From positions 1 through 5,174 of the forward strand of contig CADCWI010000071.1 of assembly GCA_902806355.1 (NCBI GenBank): DNA of 5,174 nt, given 5' to 3'. Positions 1 through 5,174 of the stretch are shown in pieces; position 1 is the first letter of the stretch; each line of letters opens with the position of its first letter. The translations under genes were made by a program, and so were the position numbers. This DNA is from an uncultured Thermomicrobiales bacterium (GTDB taxonomy: Bacteria > Chloroflexota > Chloroflexia > Thermomicrobiales > UBA6265). The notes beneath the pieces were generated by a model that was not told the origin of the DNA, did not search any database, and was given only the letters and a program-made list of their open reading frames with translations.

Positions 1-607
1 TCAACCCCAGTGGATCGAGGATACGTGTCGCGATGACGCGGTCCAACGGGGACTGATCGATTGCTTCGATCAGCTTGCCAAGGACGAGGAAGTTGGTGTC
101 GCTGTACTGCAACGCGGTCCCCGGTCGGAACTCGGGAGTGACCGCCATAATGCATTGGGTATGCGATTCGCGTGTTGTGGCTTCCCGGAGCCGGAAGTTG
201 GGCGGGCCGGCGACGTGCGCGAGCAATTGCCGAACCGTTATAGCGGTCTTGCCATGAACCGCGAACTCGGGAAGGTACGTCGCCACAGTGCCATCGAGCT
301 GCACCCTGGCCTCGTCGACGAGTTGCATCACGCGAGTGGCCGTAAAGAGCTTGGTGATCGATGCGAGGTCGTAGACGGTACCAGTCAGTGTGGCAACCGG
401 ATCTGGTAAACGGGCATGAGCGTCCTGATATGTGACCGCATGGCCGTAGACCTCGTGGAGTGCCACGTCGTTACGGTGGCGCACGAGCAGAACCCCACCG
501 GGAAACACGCCCTGCTCTATCCCCACGTTCATTATCCGATCGACGCGGTCGCGCAGGGGCCGTCCCCACGCGCCGGATCGGGACGGCGGTCCCTGTTTCC
601 GGGTCAT
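1..607 (-). CDS. Serine hydrolase, class C beta-lactamase fold (3'-truncated by window edge)
   Basis: This is the N-terminal 202 codons of a beta-lactamase-family (PF00144-type) serine hydrolase; the frame is open through the left edge. The nucleophile motif SxxK is seen as S-I-T-K at residues 83-86, within a D-L-A-S-I-T-K-L-F-T-A block. The second motif is Y-S-D at 168-170 (family YxN), preceded by R-P-G-T at 161-164. A degenerate L-L-A-H-V-A-G lies at 128-134, where relatives usually have LLTHTSG. The third (KTG-like) motif would lie beyond the edge. The ATG at 607-605 overlaps the permease stop as ATGA, which decides the start and implies translational coupling. There is no hydrophobic signal peptide: the first 26 residues are basic and polar, so a cytoplasmic esterase, amidase or peptidase is more likely than a periplasmic penicillinase. 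The family spans D-Ala-D-Ala peptidases, esterases and beta-lactamases, so the substrate cannot be told. I am confident of the family only. Confidence 0.88.
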   Translation of the reverse strand, partial: MTRKQGPPSRSGAWGRPLRDRVDRIMNVGIEQGVFPGGVLLVRHRNDVALHEVYGHAVTYQDAHARLPDPVATLTGTVYDLASITKLFTATRVMQLVDEARVQLDGTVATYLPEFAVHGKTAITVRQLLAHVAGPPNFRLREATTRESHTQCIMAVTPEFRPGTALQYSDTNFLVLGKLIEAIDQSPLDRVIATRILDPLGL

Positions 608-1118
608 TTGATCGCGCCTGAGGTCAGGCCCGCGATGAACTGCCGGGATGCGAGAAGATAGATGACGATCACCGGAACGATCGAGATGCTGAGCGCGGCG
701 AACAACAGCGCCCAGTCGTTGGTGTATTCGCCGAAGAAGGTGCTCACACCCAACGGAACCGTGCGCAGGTTCTCGGACCGGATGAAGATGATAGGGAAGA
801 AGAAATCGTTCCAGACGTTCAGAAAATGAAGGAGCCCGACTGTCGCCAGGGCCGGGCGCACGAGCGGCAACATGATCTGGTAGTAGACCTGAAAGGGGCC
901 AACACCATCGAACACCGAGGCGTCTTCAAGGTCACGCGGAATGTGCCGGAAGAAGTTCACCATCAGGAAGACCGTGACTGGAAGGCTGTAGAGCACGTGC
1001 TGCAAAAGGATTCCGCTTCTGTCGTCCTGGCTTTGTGCCGACGCGAATGCTGATCCTCTTGTGGCGCTCCTGACCCGAGCCAAACGTTGATGGTGTCCCC
1101 CGTGCTCTGCTCGGACAT
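604..1118 (-). pseudogene. Carbohydrate ABC transporter permease (MalG-type), internally deleted remnant
   Basis: The C-terminal about 136 residues (from roughly position 1013 to the TGA at 606-604) are a clear MalG-type inner-membrane permease. They contain an L-P-V-T-V-F-L-M helix, F-F-R-H-I-P-R-D-L-E-D-A-S, and the EAA loop with D-G-V-G and L-P-L-V-R-P, which contacts the ATPase. A V-W-N-D-F-F-F-P segment and the final helix follow. Family members are about 270-300 residues, and here the first three membrane segments are absent. Reading further upstream in the same frame gives a polar, non-membrane stretch unlike a permease. In another frame, an ATG at 1118 with a good ribosome site (GGAGAGG, 9-base spacer) opens a short polar, arginine-rich peptide (starting M-S-E-Q-S-T-G-D) that looks like a permease cytoplasmic N-terminus. 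I infer an internal deletion of about 300 bases with a frame change near 1011-1030. The partner permease and binding protein are not in the window. A functional half-permease is possible but unlikely. Confidence 0.75.
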
Positions 1119-1179
1119 CGGCATTGACCTCTCCGATCGCAGGTCGTTCAACCTGCAAAGACAACGGTTCATCCAGGGA

Positions 1180-1953
1180 TCAGGCAAAGATCAGGAGTGA
1201 CCCGGCGAGAAAGGGCGTCGCCACGATCGCGAACCGCAGCACCGGAAGTGGCGCCCGCTGCGTCCACTTCGCACCCAGATACGACCCCGCCGTCATCCCG
1301 ATCGTCGCCCCGATCAGATGCGGCATGGAGACATCTCCGTGCCGGGCGAGCGCGAGACTGCCGCTCAGACTGATGAACGTCAGCGCCAGCATCGTGGTCC
1401 CGACCGTTCTTGCCAGTGAAAGCCGGAGGACGGTGAGCATCCCGACCTGGATGAACGGGGCCATCCCGACACCAAAGAACGCCGAGGCCAGACCGCCAGT
1501 GATTCCCAGACCCACCGCCCCACCGAGTTGAGCACGGGTGTGAACAGGCTGGGCAGGATCGTGACCCGCCGCGATCGCGCCAGCGAAACGGGTCCGAAGC
1601 CAGACCAGGAGCGCGAGGAACCAGAGCGCGAACCCCGCCGCGGGCTGAAGAATGTGCTCCGGAATCGATTGGCCGATGTCCGCGCCAGCGAACGCACCGC
1701 CCATTCCCGCGATGCCGACGACCATCCCGGCCCGGACATTGATATTGCCCTCGCGATAGTGAGAGAGCGAGCCAGAGATCGAGACGAACACCATTGCGGC
1801 GAGGGCAGTGCCGACCGCCTGATGGATCGGCAGCCCGAAAGCGATGGTCAGCAACGAGACCATCACCCCGGCGCCTCCCGCACCGATGAATCCGAGGAGC
1901 GCTCCCACCGCGAGGCAGACGACGGCGAGGGTCAGAATGAGGCTGAGGTTCAG
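1180..1953 (-). CDS. TauE/SafE-family membrane exporter (sulfite/organosulfur anion exporter-like)
   Basis: This is a polytopic inner-membrane protein of the TauE/SafE (DUF81) family, 257 residues from the CTG start, typical for the family. It shows the expected two-fold repeat. Half one carries G-F-I-G-A-G-G-A-G (about 21-29) then H-Q-A-V-G-T-A-L-A-A-M. Half two carries F-F-G-V-G-M-A-P-F (about 159-167) then R-T-V-G-T-T-M-L-A. Each is followed by S-I-S-G-S-L or S-L-S-G-S-L. About seven or eight hydrophobic segments are visible, with a short polar loop near residues 125-140. The only ATG/GTG/TTG start is GTG at 1908, which would cut off most of the first helix and has no ribosome site. The CTG at 1953-1951 restores the helix (L-N-L-S-L-I-L-T-L-A), overlaps the upstream stop as CTGA, and has AGGAG 8 bases before it. 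Family members move sulfite, sulfoacetate or similar anions, or are uncharacterised; the substrate here is unknown. It is probably co-transcribed with the upstream small membrane gene. Confidence 0.85.
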   Translation of the reverse strand: MNLSLILTLAVVCLAVGALLGFIGAGGAGVMVSLLTIAFGLPIHQAVGTALAAMVFVSISGSLSHYREGNINVRAGMVVGIAGMGGAFAGADIGQSIPEHILQPAAGFALWFLALLVWLRTRFAGAIAAGHDPAQPVHTRAQLGGAVGLGITGGLASAFFGVGMAPFIQVGMLTVLRLSLARTVGTTMLALTFISLSGSLALARHGDVSMPHLIGATIGMTAGSYLGAKWTQRAPLPVLRFAIVATPFLAGSLLIFA

Positions 1954-2396
1954 CGGCGGCGCTCCTGCTCCCGCTTCAGCGCCTCGAGTTCAGCCTCGAC
2001 ATCGGTCGGGATCGGACGGTTGGGCTTCCGCCAGGGCTCGCGTGGAGGTTCGGCCACGCGTCCCTGCGTCGGGATCGTCCCTTCCGGCTCGCCATCTCGT
2101 TCCCAATGCGGATCGCCGCCACGTCCCTGCGTGGGGGGCTCACCGCCTCGCCAGCTCATCACCGTCATGGTTGGCTCACCGGCCCTGTCCGCACGTGACG
2201 ATCGCCACCAGAGCCAGCCAATCACCAGCAGCGGCAACAGCAGGACCAGCACCAGGCCGATCTGGAACGCGAAGGAGATGATCCCGTGAAACAACCAACC
2301 CACCACGACGCCGAGCGACAGGCCGGCGAAGAATCCGCCACGCGCCCAACGGATGCGTTCCCGCCAATGTTGCGGTATCTGGGCGTTCATGTTCAT
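1950..2396 (-). CDS. Small two-helix membrane protein with charged proline-rich tail, unknown function
   Basis: I do not recognise the family. The protein is 148 residues from the ATG at 2396, chosen because AGAGGA ends 8 bases upstream (2405-2410). A second ATG at 2390 is possible, and the frame stays open further upstream without a good ribosome site. Residues 1-19 are polar and basic (W-R-E-R-I-R-W-A-R). Two hydrophobic helices follow at about 21-43 and 46-65, ending in W-L-W-W-R-S-S-R, so both ends are probably cytoplasmic by the positive-inside rule. Residues 68-148 form a soluble tail rich in Gly, Pro, Glu and Arg, in which P-T-Q-G-R occurs twice (88-92 and 109-113). It ends in a short charged, probably helical segment (V-E-A-E-L-E-A-L-K-R-E-Q-E-R-R-R). 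Its stop overlaps the TauE/SafE start by four bases, so the two are probably made together; an accessory role to the exporter is only a guess. Confidence 0.75.
   Translation of the reverse strand: MNMNAQIPQHWRERIRWARGGFFAGLSLGVVVGWLFHGIISFAFQIGLVLVLLLPLLVIGWLWWRSSRADRAGEPTMTVMSWRGGEPPTQGRGGDPHWERDGEPEGTIPTQGRVAEPPREPWRKPNRPIPTDVEAELEALKREQERRR
1962..1966 (-). promoter_or_regulatory. Ribosome binding site deciding the CTG start of the TauE/SafE gene
   Basis: On the minus strand AGGAG lies inside the last codons of the upstream gene and ends 8 bases before the CTG at 1953. The alternative GTG at 1908 is preceded by a C/G/T-rich coding stretch with no purine-rich site. This placement is the main support for initiation at CTG. 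Confidence 0.55.
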
Positions 2397-2713
2397 CTGC
2401 GGTGTCCTCTGGCTATGCGGGGTCACCGGAAGTTCTCCGGCACGGCAACCCATCCTCGTTCCCTCAAGCCTACTGCAGACGACTCGCGGTGAGATGGAGG
2501 ACAGCCCCCGAACGCGTGATGGATACCGGTAATGCAACGTCCCGTTGACCGTGCCCAATGCACATTGTCATCCAGAGTGAGCACCGATGAGCGACTATCA
2601 GCCGTGGGTGATCCCGGATGAGGACAGGTCTTCTTCTGGATCCATCGAGCGCCGACACGACACGTTTGTGAAGGACCCCTGTTCAGGTCCCTGCCACATC
2701 GGTGCCGCTTCGC
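2397..2713. other. Intergenic spacer, 317 bases, with no confident gene
   Basis: This lies between two minus-strand genes and should hold the promoter of the small membrane protein gene, but no convincing -35/-10 pair is visible. Seen directly: the AGAGGA ribosome site at 2405-2410; a short inverted repeat with five-base arms CAACG and CGTTG around TCC (2535-2547); and a hairpin at 2671-2692, listed separately. The frame of the downstream gene is open into this spacer as far as 2558, but that extension is basic and low in family character, so it is not taken as coding. Confidence 0.6.
2671..2692 (-). terminator. Hairpin 3' of the DDAH-like gene (weak terminator candidate)
   Basis: On the minus strand AGGGACC and GGTCCTT pair over seven positions, including one G-U wobble, around an eight-base loop. 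The hairpin begins 21 bases past the TGA of the DDAH-like gene. Only two T residues end the stem and no T-tract follows, so intrinsic termination would be inefficient. It may instead mark the 3' end of the message or be incidental. Confidence 0.35.
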
Positions 2714-3661
2714 TCAATCCGGATTCAGCGCCGAGACATCCCTCAGCAGAGGCTTGGTGAGACAGGTCGGACCCCCGCCACGGTTGTGCGACATGTGATC
2801 GCCAGTGACGACGTGCACCTCGCAGCCCGCGACTTCCAGCAGCCGGCGCGTGCCCGGGTTCCGGTTGAGCATGACGACCTTGTCTGGTGCCAGCGCCAGA
2901 ACATTCGTTCCCTGCGTCGCGAATTCCTCTTCCGGCACGTCGATCAGCTCCCAGCCGAGGTCGGACAGGAGCTGGACGAATGTGGTCGGCATCAGCGGCC
3001 GAAACGCCACCGCCTTCCGCTCCGCGACCGGACTGATCAGCGAGAGGAGATGCAGGCACTCGTTCGGACCGCGCCAGTACGGCAGGGAAACGGGGATAAC
3101 ATCGATCGCGAACGGCTGGAGGTAGATCTGGAGCTGGTCGATTCCTCCGCGGTTCGACCGGAACCCTTCACCGACGGCGAGCGTGTTGGCGTCTATCCAC
3201 AAGGCATCACCGCCCTCCAGAATCCCGGGTTCCTCGATCGTGCCGATCACCGGGATGTCCAGCATGCGGTACATCCCGGCGGCAAGGTCCACTTCCGGGC
3301 GTCGCACCGCCTTTCCGGGCCGGCAGAGGATCACCCCTTCGTCGGTCACGATCGAGGGATCGAAGACGAAGATCGCATCCAGGTTGCCGGGTTTGGCAAC
3401 TGGCTGCCGGACCACGTTGACCCCCTGGGTCTCGAGCAGGTGGCAGAAGGCATCATGCTCGGCGACTGTCCGCGCATGGTCGACCGGCTTCGGATAGTGG
3501 AAGCGGGTGAAATCATCGGCCGCGGCTGGTTGGGCCGGTGGCTGCACGAGCACCCGCAGCAGCGGCGCAACCATCGATTGCCCGCCGTAACCGTGCTCCC
3601 GGGCGACTGCCGCCGCAACATCGGACTGGGCTTCTTCCGGGTCACGACCGAATCCAAACAT
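2714..3661 (-). CDS. Amidinotransferase-superfamily hydrolase, DDAH-like
   Basis: This is a 315-residue cytosolic enzyme of the guanidine-modifying (amidinotransferase/DDAH/arginine deiminase) fold. Visible motifs in order: N-L-D-A-I-F-V-F-D-P-S at 93-103; a substrate-site R-P-G-K-A-V-R-R-P-E at 114-123; E-G-G-D at 149-152; the catalytic His in C-L-H-L-L-S at 202-207; G-T-N-V at 251-254; and the nucleophilic Cys at 300 in G-G-G-P-T-C-L-T. The H-L-x-S context matches DDAH better than the HxD seen in arginine deiminase and glycine amidinotransferase. The likely chemistry is therefore hydrolysis of a (methyl)arginine-like guanidine to a ureido product through a Cys-thiouronium intermediate; the true substrate is not shown. 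The start ATG at 3661 is the farthest possible, since an in-frame TGA lies four codons upstream. Its ribosome site is weak (AGGA about 12 bases upstream). About 29 poorly conserved N-terminal residues precede the core, so a later start at Met30 is possible. It is transcribed divergently from larC. Confidence 0.88.
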   Translation of the reverse strand: MFGFGRDPEEAQSDVAAAVAREHGYGGQSMVAPLLRVLVQPPAQPAAADDFTRFHYPKPVDHARTVAEHDAFCHLLETQGVNVVRQPVAKPGNLDAIFVFDPSIVTDEGVILCRPGKAVRRPEVDLAAGMYRMLDIPVIGTIEEPGILEGGDALWIDANTLAVGEGFRSNRGGIDQLQIYLQPFAIDVIPVSLPYWRGPNECLHLLSLISPVAERKAVAFRPLMPTTFVQLLSDLGWELIDVPEEEFATQGTNVLALAPDKVVMLNRNPGTRRLLEVAGCEVHVVTGDHMSHNRGGGPTCLTKPLLRDVSALNPD

Positions 3662-3723
3662 GCTGATGCTTCATCCTGGATATGCCGGCGGAGGGGCGCA
3701 CGACAGCGAGCCGCCTCACGGCG

Positions 3724-3740
3724 ACGATGCACTGCATCGT
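3724..3740. promoter_or_regulatory. Perfect 17-base palindrome, candidate operator
   Basis: The arms ACGATGCA and TGCATCGT are exact reverse complements around a single C. A further half-site, TGCAGCGT (one mismatch to TGCATCGT), lies in direct orientation at 3745-3752, giving three half-sites in 29 bases. The element sits in the divergent spacer between larC and the DDAH-like gene, where a shared dimeric regulator would be expected. I do not recognise the motif as belonging to a named regulator. Confidence 0.5.
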
Positions 3741-3770
3741 AGCATGCAGCGTCCGTCGGATGCGGTCGCC

Positions 3771-3779
3771 TGCTATCCT
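3771..3779 (+). promoter_or_regulatory. Possible extended -10 promoter element for larC
   Basis: TGCTATCCT fits an extended -10 pattern (TGnTAnnnT) about 80 bases before the larC start. No good -35 lies 16-18 bases upstream. The palindrome lies just upstream of where a -35 would be, a position that suits an activator. This is a weak call from pattern alone. Confidence 0.25.
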
Positions 3780-3844
3780 GCCTCTCGACGCACTGACCGA
3801 GCACCCATCGTGGAGCGGTCGTACCTACACTTCCCGAACTTCCC

Positions 3845-3850
3845 GAGGAG
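3845..3850 (+). promoter_or_regulatory. Ribosome binding site fixing the larC GTG start
   Basis: GAGGAG ends 10 bases before the GTG at 3861. The frame is open upstream to an ATG at 3660, but those 67 codons lie in the intergenic spacer, show no LarC homology and overlap the palindrome. The GTG places V-K-I-A-F-F-D-P-F-S-G at the N-terminus, as in the family. Confidence 0.75.
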
Positions 3851-3860
3851 CTGTCCAGAC

Positions 3861-5054
3861 GTGAAGATTGCGTTCTTCGATCCCTTTTCCGGCGCCAGTG
3901 GCGACATGATCCTCGGTTCGCTGATCGATGCCGGACTCCCGCTCAACACCCTGAAGAACGAGCTGAGCAAACTCCAACTGGGCGGCTATCAGATCCGTGT
4001 GGAAGGGGCTGGCCAGCACGGTATCCACGGATCGCGGGTCGTTGTCGATGTCACCGAGGATGTCCACAGCCGGACATGGTCCCAGATACGGGAAATGATC
4101 GCCGGCTCGACCCTCGATGAGGAGATCAAGACGGCTGCGACGGCGATCTTCGAGCGTCTCGCCATTGCGGAATCGAAGATCCATGCCGCCGAGCCCGATA
4201 CCGTCCACTTCCATGAGGTTGGTGGCGTCGATGCGATCGTCGATATCTGCGGCGCCTGCATCGGTCTTGCCCTTCTCGGTATCGAGGATGTCTACTCCGG
4301 GCCGCCGCAGGTCGGCTCGGGCTTCGCCAACAGCGCGCACGGGATCATCCCGATCCCGGCGCCGGCCACCGCGGAGCTTCTCGCCAACGCTCAGGTCGCG
4401 ATCGCCAGGCCACTCCCGGCGATGCAGGACAATCCGGCCGAGCTGCTGACCCCGACCGGTGCCGCGATCCTGACGACGATCGCGACATTCGAGCGGCCCG
4501 CGTTCGTCCCGACCGCGATCGGCTATGGATTCGGCCAGAAGGAACTGCCCTGGCCGAATGCGCTGCGCGTCTGGATTGGCGAGGTGGACGACGCGGCGGA
4601 AGGCGACGGCGAGATCGTGCTCGAGACCAACATCGATGACATGAACCCGCAGTTCTTCGAACTTGTCAGTGAGCGGCTCTTCGCGGCGGGCGCGCTCGAC
4701 GTCTGGCTGACGCCGGTGACGATGAAGCGGGGACGTCCAGCGACGGTCATCAGTATCCTCTCGCCCGCGAGCAAGCAGCTCACCCTGGAGAACATCCTTG
4801 TTACCAACACCTCGACCCTTGGCGTCCGCGCGATCCCGGTGACGCGGGTCAAGGCGGCACGATCGTTCGAGACCGTGGCAACACGGTGGGGCGATGTCAG
4901 GGTGAAGCTCCGCTCCTGGAATGGCCGGGTGATCGACGTCGCGCCAGAGTACGCGGATTGCGCGGAGATCGCGTCTCGGCTCGACCTCCCGGTACGGGAG
5001 ATCTGGAACGAAGCGCACCGGATCGGCGAAAGCTTTGTCGGCCGAAAGTCGTGA
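3861..5054 (+). CDS. larC: LarC, nickel insertion protein for the nickel-pincer nucleotide cofactor
   Basis: LarC is the CTP-dependent cyclometallase that inserts nickel into the LarB/LarE product to finish the nickel-pincer nucleotide cofactor of lactate racemase LarA and related enzymes. The protein is 397 residues, full length for the family. Motifs: D-P-F-S-G-A-S-G-D-M at 7-16; H-F-H-E-V-G-G-V-D-A-I-V-D-I at 116-129; S-A-H-G-I-I-P-I-P-A-P-A-T at 158-170; L-L-T-P-T-G-A-A-I-L at 195-204; L-E-T-N-I-D-D-M-N-P at 254-263; A-G-A-L-D-V-W-L-T-P at 276-285; T-S-T-L-G-V-R at 317-323; and P-E-Y-A-D-C at 362-367. The nickel-binding His-rich loop seen in some members is absent. Both halves are in one frame, unlike Lactobacillus plantarum, where larC1 and larC2 are joined by programmed frameshifting. 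larA, larB and larE are not in the window, so the partner genes must lie elsewhere. Confidence 0.95.
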   Translation: MKIAFFDPFSGASGDMILGSLIDAGLPLNTLKNELSKLQLGGYQIRVEGAGQHGIHGSRVVVDVTEDVHSRTWSQIREMIAGSTLDEEIKTAATAIFERLAIAESKIHAAEPDTVHFHEVGGVDAIVDICGACIGLALLGIEDVYSGPPQVGSGFANSAHGIIPIPAPATAELLANAQVAIARPLPAMQDNPAELLTPTGAAILTTIATFERPAFVPTAIGYGFGQKELPWPNALRVWIGEVDDAAEGDGEIVLETNIDDMNPQFFELVSERLFAAGALDVWLTPVTMKRGRPATVISILSPASKQLTLENILVTNTSTLGVRAIPVTRVKAARSFETVATRWGDVRVKLRSWNGRVIDVAPEYADCAEIASRLDLPVREIWNEAHRIGESFVGRKS

Positions 5055-5072
5055 TCCCGCTTAGGGACTCAC
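5051..5072. terminator. Hairpin at the larC/rnpB convergent junction
   Basis: GTGATCCC (5051-5058) pairs with GGGA-c-TCAC (5064-5072), giving eight base pairs with one bulged C and a five-base loop. The 5' arm contains the larC TGA. Downstream on the minus strand there is only a short ACTTTC run, and on the plus strand no T-tract. It may trim or terminate the rnpB transcript, or act on both converging transcripts. Confidence 0.45.
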
Positions 5073-5174
5073 GCGCGGACACAAGGCCGGGTTCTGCTAT
5101 CGCGCCCTTCCATGTCGTCCGAACCGTAGGGAGAAACCTCGGTCCTTCAGGATCGGTCCCTGTTGGCGTGGCCC
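5070..5174 (-). ncRNA. rnpB: RNase P RNA, 3' portion (5' part beyond window edge)
   Basis: This is the catalytic RNA of ribonuclease P, which removes 5' leaders from tRNA precursors. Read on the minus strand, C-A-G-A-A-C-C-C-G-G (5096-5087) matches the nearly universal 3'-end block of bacterial RNase P RNA (ACAGAACCCGGCUUA), with the following GGCCTTG diverging slightly from GGCUUA. Just upstream, GGACGACATGG (5120-5110) resembles the conserved AGAnnnAUG element. Before that, a hairpin at 5123-5143 (ACCG-AGG pairing with CCT-CGGT, one bulge, six-base loop) sits where P18 is expected. The remaining P1 strand runs to about 5070, so the 3' end is approximate. The rest of the gene lies past the right edge. 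The gene converges on larC with about 15 bases between them. I see no protein-coding alternative here. Confidence 0.72.

Noticed and set aside
1528..2289. Long plus-strand frame opposite the TauE/SafE and small membrane genes
   Set aside because: Its Arg/Ser/Glu-rich low-complexity composition has no recognisable domain, and the opposite strand encodes clear membrane proteins.
2397..2558. N-terminal extension of the small membrane protein to an upstream start at 2558
   Set aside because: The extra 54 residues are basic and of low complexity, with no ribosome site; the ATG at 2396 has a well-placed AGAGGA.
2671..2713. T-box or other riboswitch-like element on the minus strand after the DDAH-like gene
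   Set aside because: There is a hairpin and GGACC-like strings, but no T-box sequence or specifier stem, and it lies 3' of one gene and far from the next start.
2587..2760. Plus-strand 57-codon frame starting M-S-D-Y-Q-P-W-V in the spacer
   Set aside because: The opening looks protein-like, but the ribosome site is weak, there is no recognised family, and the 3' part runs antisense through the end of the DDAH-like gene.
3660..3860. 67-codon extension of larC to the ATG at 3660
   Set aside because: It has no family similarity, covers the divergent regulatory spacer and palindrome, and the GTG at 3861 has GAGGAG and the expected N-terminal motif.
3825..5018. Long open frame on the minus strand antisense to larC
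   Set aside because: It is highly charged and of Arg/Asp-rich composition typical of a GC-rich shadow frame; larC on the plus strand carries all family motifs.

Overview
The window is GC-rich bacterial chromosome that uses ordinary Shine-Dalgarno starts and tightly packed genes. Gene content (a large-family carbohydrate ABC permease remnant, TauE/SafE exporter, DDAH-like hydrolase, a one-piece larC, and an RNase P RNA 3' end) fits a free-living GC-rich bacterium. A Chloroflexota/Thermomicrobia-type organism is my best guess, but this is inference from overall gene character and nothing here proves it.

Layout, left to right. (1) 1-607, minus strand: the N-terminal 202 codons of a class C beta-lactamase-fold serine hydrolase that runs off the left edge. 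(2) 604-1118, minus: a decayed MalG-type sugar ABC permease. Its C-terminal half with the EAA loop is well preserved, its first membrane segments are missing, and the surviving N-terminal piece is in another frame. Its stop still overlaps the hydrolase start (ATGA). (3) 1180-1953, minus: a TauE/SafE-family membrane exporter that most likely starts at a CTG codon overlapping the upstream stop (CTGA). (4) 1950-2396, minus: a small two-helix membrane protein with a charged Pro/Gly/Arg tail, family not recognised. (5) 2397-2713: a 317-base spacer with one hairpin near the end of the next gene. (6) 2714-3661, minus: an amidinotransferase-superfamily enzyme closest in motif pattern to dimethylarginine dimethylaminohydrolase. 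(7) 3662-3860: a divergent intergenic region carrying a perfect 17-base palindrome. (8) 3861-5054, plus: larC, nickel insertion enzyme for the nickel-pincer nucleotide cofactor, complete in one frame. (9) about 5070-5174, minus: the 3' end of the RNase P RNA gene (rnpB), converging on larC with a hairpin at the junction.

How they may work together. Genes 3 and 4 are translationally coupled and probably co-transcribed. The permease remnant and the hydrolase look like the tail of a former sugar-transport operon whose upstream part is lost or displaced. larC stands alone here, with no larA, larB or larE in view, so any Ni-pincer enzyme it serves must be encoded elsewhere. I see no clear undescribed defence or mobile system. 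The items most worth checking are the CTG start, the internally deleted permease, and the palindromic candidate operator between larC and the DDAH-like gene.
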